Made by a program: the position numbers and the translations under genes. The notes below the pieces were generated by a model, which was not told the origin of the DNA, ran no database searches, and saw only the letters and a program-made list of their open reading frames with translations. From IMG/VR virus record IMGVR_UViG_3300038427_000074, positions 1 through 32,323 of that record: a stretch of DNA of 32,323 bases; one strand, 5' to 3'. Shown here in pieces: positions 7,148 through 14,594 of this stretch (positions within the stretch are counted from its first letter, which is position 1; every line of letters begins with the position of its first letter). Origin of the DNA: a virus.

Positions 7148-7200
7148 AAATTCTCCTCATATGATGTTGTTTCTTTTATTTATACATATGAGGAGAATTT
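7148..7200 (-). promoter_or_regulatory. Hairpin hiding the ribosome-binding site, with late promoter in its loop
   Basis: A perfect 16-bp inverted repeat (7185-7200 with 7148-7163) begins three bases past the RNR stop codon. The downstream arm contains GAGGAG, the ribosome-binding site of the HNH gene, and abuts its ATG. The 21-base loop contains TATAAATA on the minus strand (7184-7177). Read-through mRNA from RNR would fold and hide the site; a late transcript starting in the loop would lack the 5' arm. T4 uses the same logic for homing genes such as I-TevI. Confidence 0.88.
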
Positions 7201-7202
7201 GT

Positions 7203-9119
7203 TTAGATTTCACAAGAAATTCCTGTGCAACTTAATGTCTGAGCACCTTCAGTATTATCTTCCAATTCAAATTGATTCAACTCTGCGTCAAAATCTATAT
7301 TTATTTTGGTCCAAGGCTTACAATAATCATAATATTCCTCTTTAGAAATCGATTCATAGGGACTAAGAGGATAATGTGAGCCGTCATAGGGCAGAAATGC
7401 TAATCCACAAACCGCATCCCAATTCTTATAAACCCATGCTCCGACTTCAACCCACTCATCGTCTTTACATGAAATCGTAACAGAAGGATTGCCGTCACAC
7501 CAATTGTCGTTGAACATCTTCCAGTATTCAAGTTGTTCGAGTGCAGAGAAATCATCTCTGTTCAAAGAACCTCTAGGAGATTTGATAGGAAAATCGAATA
7601 CTAATGTGTTGTAATCTTCCCAAGTGCTTCCTACTTCTGGATTGCATGGAACATTCTTACTCATTAACAAATGAGCGATAGGGTCTTTTGCTGTAACTCT
7701 TACTCTACGAATATAATAATCCGAATGCCGAGCATGAATTCCACTTGAACAGTTGCATAATTGTGAAACAGTACCAGAAGGTTTTACTAATGTTACTTGT
7801 TTCGGAGCAACAATTCCAAGTTCTTTTGCAAACTCTTCAGAACATTTATGAGCAAACTTCTTCAGTTCTCTTAACATCTTGCAAGTTTTATCATTTACTT
7901 TTTTGAATAGAGGAGAATCACATACTCCGGTCAAAGAAACGCCGATCAATCTTTCTTTTTCTGCATTCTCTTTCCAAAGAGGACTAACATTTGGAAAATG
8001 AGTCAATGTGGATTGGATGCATCCTAAAAGAACTGCTGCTCTGATCTTCTCTTCTAAGTCTTCTTTAGTATCTTCAGGACGTACAACAACTTCGGTGAGG
8101 TTACAGCATTGTCTGTCCATCAAAAGAGCTTCACCACAAGGATTTGATCGTACATCACCATCCATACGATTGAACCGATCTGCTTTTTCTCTAGCAGAAA
8201 CTGTATTGTAGATTCCACGTTCTCCACTTCCTGAACGAATAAGATTCAACCATTCTTCCATGAACAATGCAGATTCTGGTTTCTCTGTATATGCAATACT
8301 GTTATTTGCCATTCTACGTTGAGGATTTTCCAACCAGAACTGTCCATCCTTGGCATGTTTCATACGATTATCAGATAGATTAGAAAAACTGATACATGCT
8401 GAACGTCTGACACCACCAACAACAACACATTCACCGACCATCGTTGCGATATCATGAACTTCTATAGAATTAAGCTTTCTGCCTCTAGCATTCTTGCAAA
8501 TTCTGATAATAAAACTCATAAGTTGTTTCAATGGTTCAGGACCAGAAGCTCTTCCACCAAAGGTTTTGAGTCTTGCACCTTTAGGACGAACTAAAGAATA
8601 ATCAAAAGTAGGAATCAATCCATTGTATATTGAATTTACACAAAAATCTACAGCTTCTTTCCATCCTAATTTTGAATCGGCTACAATCCAGGCTGTTGTT
8701 CCTACTTCTTCAAAAATTTCAGGAATTTCAGGAAGTTTGCTTACATATTGGCGTTCAACAGAGAATCCTACTCCACAACCATGCATCATCAGGTAAAGAA
8801 TTTCTCCAAATTTATCTATAGAATTCAATGCTATATAGCAACAATTGAATCCAGCAAAGTTGTTTTCTTCTAGAGCAGGACCGGCAGACCAGAGTGCTCT
8901 CATACTTCCCATAACTTGTTTATTTTTCTTTAGTTCGATTGCTTCTTTATATGCACCTAGCAAAGAAGCAGGTACTTTAGATTCAAAAAAATCACTATAT
9001 CTTTGTACTGCTTCATCCCAGGATTCTCTTCTTTTTTCTTCATCCAACCATCTTGTATATGTACGTTTTGCAATAAAATTTGAGTATGTTTCTTCAATCT
9101 TATCAGTTGTTTGTACCAT
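7203..9119 (-). CDS. nrdJ: Adenosylcobalamin-dependent ribonucleotide reductase (class II, monomeric)
   Basis: A 638-residue class II ribonucleotide reductase resembling the monomeric triphosphate reductase of lactobacilli, somewhat shorter than that roughly 740-residue enzyme. Visible signatures are GFNCCYIA (first redox cysteine), the active-site loop SNPCGEALL (radical cysteine and Glu), NLTEV, PSGTVSQL, and a C-terminal C-x4-C pair (CTGISC) that shuttles electrons from thioredoxin. It makes deoxyribonucleotides using B12, with no oxygen requirement and no small subunit. Ribosome-binding site AAAGGGAG. It follows ThyX and a zinc-ribbon gene in one operon, so the group supplies dNTPs and dTMP for replication. 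A homing gene is inserted directly after its stop. Confidence 0.92.
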   Translation of the reverse strand: MVQTTDKIEETYSNFIAKRTYTRWLDEEKRRESWDEAVQRYSDFFESKVPASLLGAYKEAIELKKNKQVMGSMRALWSAGPALEENNFAGFNCCYIALNSIDKFGEILYLMMHGCGVGFSVERQYVSKLPEIPEIFEEVGTTAWIVADSKLGWKEAVDFCVNSIYNGLIPTFDYSLVRPKGARLKTFGGRASGPEPLKQLMSFIIRICKNARGRKLNSIEVHDIATMVGECVVVGGVRRSACISFSNLSDNRMKHAKDGQFWLENPQRRMANNSIAYTEKPESALFMEEWLNLIRSGSGERGIYNTVSAREKADRFNRMDGDVRSNPCGEALLMDRQCCNLTEVVVRPEDTKEDLEEKIRAAVLLGCIQSTLTHFPNVSPLWKENAEKERLIGVSLTGVCDSPLFKKVNDKTCKMLRELKKFAHKCSEEFAKELGIVAPKQVTLVKPSGTVSQLCNCSSGIHARHSDYYIRRVRVTAKDPIAHLLMSKNVPCNPEVGSTWEDYNTLVFDFPIKSPRGSLNRDDFSALEQLEYWKMFNDNWCDGNPSVTISCKDDEWVEVGAWVYKNWDAVCGLAFLPYDGSHYPLSPYESISKEEYYDYCKPWTKINIDFDAELNQFELEDNTEGAQTLSCTGISCEI

Positions 9120-9407
9120 TTAGTTGCTCCCTTTATTTAATCGCATAGTTTCTTGCATATTTTTAGGCCATGATTCTACTGTTCGTGTAGCTGCTTCTAG
9201 TTGTCGCAATAACCATCCATTAGCAAATGGTTCGAATTTCATTTCTTCACTATGTCCACATTTTGAACATTTCCAGCAATCTATTATTTTCAATGTATCT
9301 GAATTGAGAATTTTACATCCACATCCCAAACAACATGATTCTAATTTTGATTCTATTGCTTTTCCTGAATTCATTGTGATTTTACATTTAGGACAGATCA
9401 AAATCAT
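9120..9407 (-). CDS. Zinc-ribbon protein (95 aa)
   Basis: A 95-residue protein with CPKC near the start, CCLGCGC, and CWKCSKCGH in the middle, forming one or two zinc ribbons, then a helical tail. The ATG at 9407 touches AGGAG directly, so an in-frame TTG six bases further (9401) may be the true start. It overlaps the end of thyX by 20 bases and is followed immediately by RNR. Sitting between two nucleotide-metabolism genes suggests, but does not show, a related role. Confidence 0.72.
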   Translation of the reverse strand: MILICPKCKITMNSGKAIESKLESCCLGCGCKILNSDTLKIIDCWKCSKCGHSEEMKFEPFANGWLLRQLEAATRTVESWPKNMQETMRLNKGSN

Positions 9408-10089
9408 CTCCTATGTAAATACAATCTTCAAATATGAATTTGTAAACTTCTGGTATAACGTCAAACATCTTGTATGCTAATTTTCTAATTTCCCACATAG
9501 CTCGTTTATTAGTCCGTAAATGAAACCAATTTCTTAAGCTTCGAGCATTGATCGTGAAGATGCATTCAGATTGTAGACTATCAGGCAGACAGAATTTTGC
9601 TTTATCGTTTGAAATACCAGCAACAATACATAGACGAAGATTTTCTAATGCCATGATAGAAGCTTTATCTACTTGTTCTATTCCTGTCATAATAAGATAT
9701 TTCTCAGCTTCATGATAATTAAACTGATCTCTACCGATACCTAAAGAAATATAAAAACAGGGTGCTGTCTTTAATTGATGCAGACAATATCTTGTTGATC
9801 TTTCTGATACAGAAGCTATACGGTGACGAGATTTTTCCTGGAGAAGTGCTCTACTATATCCTGCCAACTCAAAAGAAAAATTGAGATGTTCTATTGTAGA
9901 TGTATGACCAGAAGCGATAATTTGCTTTATGAGTTTCTTATCTTTCTCTCCAAGAAAAAATTCATTCTCATGACAGATAGAATTTTCACTAGTCCAATAG
10001 CTATCACTTTTTTCTTCAGAGTCATAACACTTTCTGATAGCATGTATAGCTATGTCTAATGGTGTAACATGTAACAATTCAACTTTCAT
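9388..10089 (-). CDS. thyX: FAD-dependent thymidylate synthase ThyX
   Basis: A 233-residue protein with the ThyX signature RHRIASVSERSTRY (RHR-x7-S pattern) near residue 87, which binds FAD and dUMP. Supporting features are ASGHTSTIEHLNFSFEL before it and RSLRNWFHLRTNKRAMWEIR near the C-terminus, both typical of the family. ThyX methylates dUMP to dTMP using methylene-tetrahydrofolate, FAD and NADPH, without producing dihydrofolate. Strong ribosome-binding site (AGGAGGAACGA). It is in an operon with the B12-dependent RNR. Confidence 0.95.
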   Translation of the reverse strand: MKVELLHVTPLDIAIHAIRKCYDSEEKSDSYWTSENSICHENEFFLGEKDKKLIKQIIASGHTSTIEHLNFSFELAGYSRALLQEKSRHRIASVSERSTRYCLHQLKTAPCFYISLGIGRDQFNYHEAEKYLIMTGIEQVDKASIMALENLRLCIVAGISNDKAKFCLPDSLQSECIFTINARSLRNWFHLRTNKRAMWEIRKLAYKMFDVIPEVYKFIFEDCIYIGDDFDLS

Positions 10090-10098
10090 TCGTTCCTC

Positions 10099-10710
10099 CT
10101 ATAATACAGTACCAATAGGCATGTATACATGTTCAGTATGCAATACATATTCTTTCAGAAATCTTTCTACTTCCCAATCAATAACAGTTACTGATTTTGT
10201 GATCAGGTCATTACCGATTGCTCCGGTTATAGCTAGAACTGTTTTTACAACATCTCCAGGCTTATACGAATTGCCATACAGACTTACACTTTTGAACTGC
10301 CAATAGTTTTCTTCAGTAACAATCATGTCAAGTGCTGACGTTACAAGAAGCTTCTTATTCAGTTCTTTTTGTGTTTTTTCAAATTCTATCCGTTGAATTT
10401 CATATTTTTCTTTATATTCTTTTCTTTTTATATCATCTTGTCCTAATTCAGAATCCTTAAGAACATAACTTTTATCACTGTGTTCGATATAGTCTTCAAG
10501 AAATCTATCTGTATCGGATGAAAGAACAATACCAATTACTAATCTTAAACATTTTATATGTTCTGTTTGTTCTTTTTCTAAATCCTTTTCCATAATAACA
10601 ACTACGTTAACTTTATCCCCAATGTTAAGTTTTGTATCAGGATAAAGTAAACTGCTAGACAACTTTTCAATATTTTCGTTAGTTATTTCAATAGTTTTTA
10701 GGATATTCAT
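10099..10710 (-). CDS. Hypothetical protein with an internal duplication
   Basis: A 203-residue protein. Two halves look related: residues about 28-88 (LNIGDKVNVVV...DRFLEDYIEHSDKSYVL) and 145-200 (YKPGDVVKTVL...ERFLKEYVLHTEHVYMP), joined by a charged helix. Each half has a GD-V start, beta strands and a (E/D)RFL-(E/K)-(D/E)Y helix. No family recognised. Good ribosome-binding site (AAAGGAGTTATA); TAATG overlap is absent but it adjoins the FmdB-like gene by one base. Confidence 0.78.
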   Translation of the reverse strand: MNILKTIEITNENIEKLSSSLLYPDTKLNIGDKVNVVVIMEKDLEKEQTEHIKCLRLVIGIVLSSDTDRFLEDYIEHSDKSYVLKDSELGQDDIKRKEYKEKYEIQRIEFEKTQKELNKKLLVTSALDMIVTEENYWQFKSVSLYGNSYKPGDVVKTVLAITGAIGNDLITKSVTVIDWEVERFLKEYVLHTEHVYMPIGTVL

Positions 10711-10997
10711 TATAACTCCTTTATGTTTCTGTCTTTAGCATCCATTTCATAAGATTCGTTCTCGATTCTTTTTTCTATATCGAGATTTCTGGCTATTTCT
10801 GAATCAGGAAGATCATATCCTGTGGATGCCCAGGAACCGTTTAGTTTGACATGACCATTAAATCTAACTGTTTGTTTCATTGGTCTGCCACAGTTTTCAC
10901 ACAGAACACAATCTTTGGTATTTTCGTGTTGTTCAAATGTCATTCGTTTTTCTATAACTTTTATACATTTTCTACAAGCAAATTCGTATAATGGCAT
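10710..10997 (-). CDS. FmdB-like zinc-ribbon protein
   Basis: A 95-residue protein starting MPLYEFACRKC, the typical opening of the FmdB family, followed by CVLCENCG, which completes a four-cysteine zinc ribbon, and VRFNGH. I chose ATG at 10997 because the family begins exactly here and AGAGAGGAAAACTA precedes it; the open frame extends upstream only by chance. FmdB-like proteins are putative regulators of unknown mechanism. The start overlaps the stop of the 46-residue gene (TAATG). Confidence 0.82.
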   Translation of the reverse strand: MPLYEFACRKCIKVIEKRMTFEQHENTKDCVLCENCGRPMKQTVRFNGHVKLNGSWASTGYDLPDSEIARNLDIEKRIENESYEMDAKDRNIKEL

Positions 10998-11137
10998 TAG
11001 TTTTCCTCTCTTATTTCTTCTATTTCGTCTGTAATGTTTGTAATCTCTTTGATTCCTATACAATCGTAAATAGCTTCTACTATTTCTTCTGCATCAACTC
11101 TTGTTTCATCGAATTCTACTTCAAAAATCTGTTTCAT
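10997..11137 (-). CDS. Small acidic protein (46 aa)
   Basis: A 46-residue Glu/Ile-rich protein (starts MKQIFEVEFDETRV) with a very strong ribosome-binding site (AAGGAGGAGAA before ATG). It overlaps the upstream stop (ATGA) and the downstream start (TAATG). Function unknown. Confidence 0.8.
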   Translation of the reverse strand: MKQIFEVEFDETRVDAEEIVEAIYDCIGIKEITNITDEIEEIREEN

Positions 11138-11280
11138 TTCTCCTCCTTGTTTATACGTTCTATGTTAAGAATATTTTCAAACAAAAATTTGTTATCGAAT
11201 GTATGATAAGGAAAATATGTTCCATTAGTTTCAAAACATACACATGTTCCTATTGAAGTTGTTATATTATATAGAATCAT
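11134..11280 (-). CDS. Small hypothetical protein (48 aa)
   Basis: A 48-residue protein beginning MILYNITTSIGTCVCFETNG. It overlaps the upstream gene by 14 bases, has GGAG nine bases before its ATG, and its stop overlaps the next start (ATGA). The last codons supply the AAGGAGGAG ribosome-binding site of the next gene. Function unknown. Confidence 0.72.
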   Translation of the reverse strand: MILYNITTSIGTCVCFETNGTYFPYHTFDNKFLFENILNIERINKEEK

Positions 11281-11518
11281 TGATCAATTTCTCCTTATTA
11301 TCTGTCCATAAATTTAAAAAATAGTTAGCTGCATAATTTGCTACTTCGTGTATTTCTTTTTTGTTCAATACTTTCTTGTTATGTTTTTCTTGATACCATC
11401 GATAATTGTCTACAAATGCCATAGCAATAGCAGACTGATAACCAAATCTAAATCCTTCATCTTTTTCAAATGATTTTTTAAAAGTTTGGATCGCATTCTT
11501 TATTTCTGTCATAATCAT
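11267..11518 (-). CDS. Hypothetical protein (83 aa)
   Basis: An 83-residue, largely helical protein (MIMTEIKNAIQTFKKSFEKD...), with an aromatic middle segment. AGGAGG lies four to five bases before the first ATG (11518) and about ten before a second ATG; either could be used. The start overlaps the upstream stop. No family recognised. Confidence 0.75.
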   Translation of the reverse strand: MIMTEIKNAIQTFKKSFEKDEGFRFGYQSAIAMAFVDNYRWYQEKHNKKVLNKKEIHEVANYAANYFLNLWTDNKEKLINDSI

Positions 11519-11991
11519 TTTTCCTCCTGTTCTGGTAATAGTTCGAACAATTCAGCAGTATTTCTTAGAATAGAAGCAAGGTCAGGAGAAATATTGAATC
11601 GTTCTGTGTTAATAGAAATGCTTGTAAGTATATTTCCGTCTTTGTATCTTGCACAAGAAGCAGACCAATCACATAACATTTCTACAAGATCGATCAGATT
11701 CATTCCTGCTATTCCATTTGGAAAATGTTGTGCGTGGTGACGATTTTTACTGTAATGATGCATCAATGCTGGTTCGAGTTTTTCTAAAATCTCATTGTAT
11801 TTGTCCGAACCATATTTTATATTTTCTGTATCTTCTACTGTATCAGCAAAAACATCTACTTCAGGAGAAAACATTTTTGATTTATCGTGTGTTCTAGCTC
11901 TACGTTTTAAGTCTTTACAAATGATATCTATTCTGTCTGAAACTAATTTTACATGTGTTAATGTATCTTTTATAGTCTTATCGTAGTTCAT
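11515..11991 (-). CDS. DUF5662-like protein
   Basis: A 158-residue protein whose conserved blocks match phage proteins of the DUF5662 type: THDKSKMFSPE, HHYSKNRHHAQHF, and LIDLVEMLCDWSASCARYKDG followed by NTERFNIS and LRNTAELF. The His/Asp pattern (HD...HH...NRHH) suggests a metal site of the HD-hydrolase kind, though no enzymatic function is established to my knowledge. I start at ATG 11991 after GGTGAG; an upstream in-frame GTG is less likely. Confidence 0.8.
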   Translation of the reverse strand: MNYDKTIKDTLTHVKLVSDRIDIICKDLKRRARTHDKSKMFSPEVDVFADTVEDTENIKYGSDKYNEILEKLEPALMHHYSKNRHHAQHFPNGIAGMNLIDLVEMLCDWSASCARYKDGNILTSISINTERFNISPDLASILRNTAELFELLPEQEEK

Positions 11992-12436
11992 CGTTGATCT
12001 CACCTTTAAGTTCTTTTTTGAAAGTATCTATCAGTTCTATTTGAACTTCGTATACCAATGTTTTCTTTATATGTTCAGGAATTTCGGGAGGACGGGGCAT
12101 ATACATCCAGTGTGTCGGCAAATCTCCACACGGACCCCATTCTGAACCTTTAGGACCACTATATAGTTGAAGAAAATCGATATCTCCTTTCTTATATCCC
12201 CATGCTTTGATTTCTGCTGGACTTACATTTGCATAAAGATATTGTCCGACATCATATCCACGACCTGGATTGATTTCTTCATACGTAGAATCAAATTCTG
12301 CAACTATTACAGAAATACCATGTCTTCCTTCTGGTATTTGTGGCATTGCATCATCAACACTAACCCATTGTCCCGGCATTGTTGTAAAATAATCAATTTC
12401 TGATAATGTTGGCTTTTGTTCTTTGGCTTTTCTCAT
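11978..12436 (-). CDS. DUF551-like domain protein
   Basis: A 152-residue protein. It contains GQWVSVDDAMPQIPEG at the start of the domain and LPTHWMYMPRPPEIP at its end, the two hallmarks of DUF551 (W-x-S-V-D-MP ... V-THW-M-P-PP), a small domain common in phage accessory genes with no known function. The start overlaps the primase stop (ATGA), and its end overlaps the next gene by 14 bases. Confidence 0.8.
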   Translation of the reverse strand: MRKAKEQKPTLSEIDYFTTMPGQWVSVDDAMPQIPEGRHGISVIVAEFDSTYEEINPGRGYDVGQYLYANVSPAEIKAWGYKKGDIDFLQLYSGPKGSEWGPCGDLPTHWMYMPRPPEIPEHIKKTLVYEVQIELIDTFKKELKGEINDELR

Positions 12437-13440
12437 AATAAACCGTTCCTCATTTTGAATTTTAGTTTTGTTGTTGCTCCGAGTCCTTCATACACATTAT
12501 TCTTAATCATATCATGTAATTTTTCAGAAGTATATTCTTTTTTACACACAAGATCGTTGAAATCTTTTTCTTCTATATCATCTGGAAATATAAAGACTTT
12601 TTCATCCTGTCTTGCAAGCTTAATACCTTCTACTAATCCTTTTTTGTACTTTGATTTGTAGTCATTATCCAATATCCACACTCTATTCTTAACTATATCC
12701 AATACCTTTTCGGATAATGAAGTTCCTAGACCTGCAATAGAGTTTTCTGTATAGAGAGAATCGATTATAGATTCAAAAATGTAAACAGTCTTAGATGGAT
12801 CGATGTTAAAGATATTGTATACCTTAAACGATTCGTTATTACAGAAATTATAAAACATTTTACGGTCCAACGATCTTCCCTGGAATCCATATACTCTTTC
12901 ATTATCATACCATAACGGAAATATCAACATGTTTGAGAATGGTTGATGTTTGTGTGTAGAGAAATATAGTTTTTTGAATACCTTAACAGGAATTTTTCTT
13001 TTTTGAGCGTAACGAACGCAATCAGGAATGGTCGATGCAGGAACAAAATATTCTGGATTAAGCTTAAAAACATATTTCAACCCATACTTATATTTTTCGT
13101 TAGAAACTACTTCTATTTTTGGTTCAGGTTTAAGAACTTTCTTCTGGAGTACTTTACCAGCTTTCAGTTTATTTATATATTCCTGCTTTTCTTCTTTTTT
13201 GTACTCTTCAAATAGAGCAGGATTGACCAATTCGATAAAGTGTCTAAGGTTTGTTGGTTCTGGCATACACTTGAAACATAACACAGAAATGAAAGGTTTA
13301 CCTTTGGTTAGAATATAAAGCTTTTTCTTTCGTTCATCATTACCACACAATGGACAAATGGCTGTATATCCTACTCCTATTTTAGTCAACTTTTTTAACC
13401 CAATTCTAGCTATATACGGCAATTCATTCATTAATTCCAT
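12433..13440 (-). CDS. 61: DNA primase (T4 gp61-type)
   Basis: A 335-residue primase, close to the length of T4 gp61. The N-terminal zinc-binding domain has CPLCG...CFKC (residues about 29-58). The core has a TOPRIM-like fold with VYIFESIIDSLY (catalytic Glu), AGLGTSL and VWILDNDYKSKYKKG (Asp pair). It makes RNA primers for lagging-strand synthesis together with a replicative helicase that is not in this window. The ribosome-binding site (AAAGGAT) sits in the loop of a small AACTAT/ATAGTT hairpin before the ATG. Confidence 0.9.
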   Translation of the reverse strand: MELMNELPYIARIGLKKLTKIGVGYTAICPLCGNDERKKKLYILTKGKPFISVLCFKCMPEPTNLRHFIELVNPALFEEYKKEEKQEYINKLKAGKVLQKKVLKPEPKIEVVSNEKYKYGLKYVFKLNPEYFVPASTIPDCVRYAQKRKIPVKVFKKLYFSTHKHQPFSNMLIFPLWYDNERVYGFQGRSLDRKMFYNFCNNESFKVYNIFNIDPSKTVYIFESIIDSLYTENSIAGLGTSLSEKVLDIVKNRVWILDNDYKSKYKKGLVEGIKLARQDEKVFIFPDDIEEKDFNDLVCKKEYTSEKLHDMIKNNVYEGLGATTKLKFKMRNGLL

Positions 13441-13486
13441 TGCTAACTATCCTTTCAATAGTTGAGTTTTAGTTTTGTTTTGACAA

Positions 13487-13771
13487 TTAAGACAATTTGG
13501 TGTACTGTTTCCGTTTAGTAGTACGAGCTTTTCTAGACTTTCCTGTTCTTCTTTTGTCAGGCTCGTTCCGCAATTCAGACATCTGTGGAATAACATCAGG
13601 TATCTCCTTTCGTTCAACTATTATAGCATCAGTTATATCATCAAATTCAAACAATAATCGTTGTGATCTTAATTGAGCTTTGACTTTATTTTTAGCTTCT
13701 TCAAGGGTTTCCGCTGGAACTCTTAATCGTTGTGGTTTGTATATTGTTACACATACTTCGAACATTTCCAT
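13487..13771 (-). CDS. Hypothetical protein with basic tail
   Basis: A 94-residue protein. The first 60 residues look like a small alpha/beta domain (MFEVCVTIYKPQRLRV..), and the last 30 are strongly basic and probably disordered (Lys, Arg, Thr-rich). It overlaps the end of the gp55-type gene (TAATG), whose Glu-rich codons provide GAGGAA as ribosome-binding site. A basic tail next to the late sigma gene could mean nucleic-acid or sigma binding, but that is speculation. Confidence 0.72.
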   Translation of the reverse strand: MEMFEVCVTIYKPQRLRVPAETLEEAKNKVKAQLRSQRLLFEFDDITDAIIVERKEIPDVIPQMSELRNEPDKRRTGKSRKARTTKRKQYTKLS

Positions 13772-14217
13772 TAGTTATGTTCCTCTTCCTCTATTACTCT
13801 GAAGTCATATTCTGGATGATTACAAAATTCTTTCTTGATATAGTTGAATTTTGTTTCGGCTAAAGTCTTTTCTTTGTTGATAATGAACTTGAAAGCTCTT
13901 TCAATTGTCTTTGAAAAGTAGTTGAATGGATCACATTTAGCAAATGCTGGATTATAGTTGTGAGCATATCTAACACAGAGATAGAGTGCTTCTGTTTTCA
14001 TTTGATCGAGATAGGTATATCCTGAAAAATTTCTTCGAGTAGCAGCATGATTTACTAGCTTAAGTATACATTCACCGATAAATTCTGTCATTTTATAATC
14101 AGGATCAACTTCTTTCTTCTTTTTCCAATCAACAAGTGCTTCATGAAACTTTACTTTATCGATGTATGTTTTCTTATACTTCTTTTTGGTGTTAAAGTTG
14201 TCTATATATCCTGTCAT
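13771..14217 (-). CDS. 55: Late-transcription sigma factor (T4 gp55-type)
   Basis: A 148-residue protein with the gp55 pattern: IDKVKFHEALVDWKK, a TEFIGECILKLVNHAATRRNFSG block, YLDQMKTEALYLCVRY and the FNYFSKTIERAFKFIINKEK segment that corresponds to sigma region 2 and contacts RNA polymerase and the -10 box. gp55-type sigmas direct RNA polymerase to TATAAATA late promoters, working with the sliding clamp gp45 and co-activator gp33; those partners are not in this window. TATAAATA motifs before several genes here fit its presence. The ribosome-binding site is GTAGGCAACAA, moderate. Confidence 0.85.
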   Translation of the reverse strand: MTGYIDNFNTKKKYKKTYIDKVKFHEALVDWKKKKEVDPDYKMTEFIGECILKLVNHAATRRNFSGYTYLDQMKTEALYLCVRYAHNYNPAFAKCDPFNYFSKTIERAFKFIINKEKTLAETKFNYIKKEFCNHPEYDFRVIEEEEHN

Positions 14218-14224
14218 TTGTTGC

Positions 14225-14443
14225 CTACTTTCTGTTAGTTAAATGTTTTAGTTCTCTATATCTATACTGAGGTGTATCGGCAAATAATGACCAACAATCT
14301 TTTTCATTATACATTCTTCCTTTTGAGCATTCTTCTTTTGCTTCTTCTTCAGTATCAACATATCCAAAAGGTTCATATCCATCTGCATTCCTATTTTCCA
14401 TAGGATCGATCCAAAGTCTTTCAATTAGATATTTATGAGACAT
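14225..14443 (-). CDS. Hypothetical protein (72 aa)
   Basis: A 72-residue protein beginning MSHKYLIERLWIDP, with a possible two-strand/one-helix fold (EEEAKEECSKG helix). AAAGGAAAAGAAAT precedes the ATG, inside the end of the membrane-protein gene it overlaps. No family recognised. Confidence 0.72.
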   Translation of the reverse strand: MSHKYLIERLWIDPMENRNADGYEPFGYVDTEEEAKEECSKGRMYNEKDCWSLFADTPQYRYRELKHLTNRK

Positions 14444-14594
14444 ATTTCTTTTCCTTTAGTTTTTCAATATAAGTTTTTATAACTCTATTGTGCTTGTAAA
14501 ATACAACTCTATAATAGATATTTTTTATAGCTGTTCCTATTGTATATACAAGATTTCCCATGACTAAAAGTAAACAAAAAATAAAATCATTCAT
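14433..14594 (-). CDS. Small membrane protein (53 aa)
   Basis: A 53-residue protein with one hydrophobic segment at the N-terminus (FIFCLLLVMGNLVYTIGTAI) followed by a basic helix. The predicted topology is a single membrane span with a cytoplasmic basic tail. Its ATG overlaps the uvsW stop (TAATG), with AGGAAA upstream. Function unknown. Confidence 0.7.
   Translation of the reverse strand: MNDFIFCLLLVMGNLVYTIGTAIKNIYYRVVFYKHNRVIKTYIEKLKEKKYVS

Noticed and set aside
13168-13175. Minus-strand TATAAATA inside the primase gene
   Set aside because: It is inside coding sequence, with no nearby downstream start it could serve.
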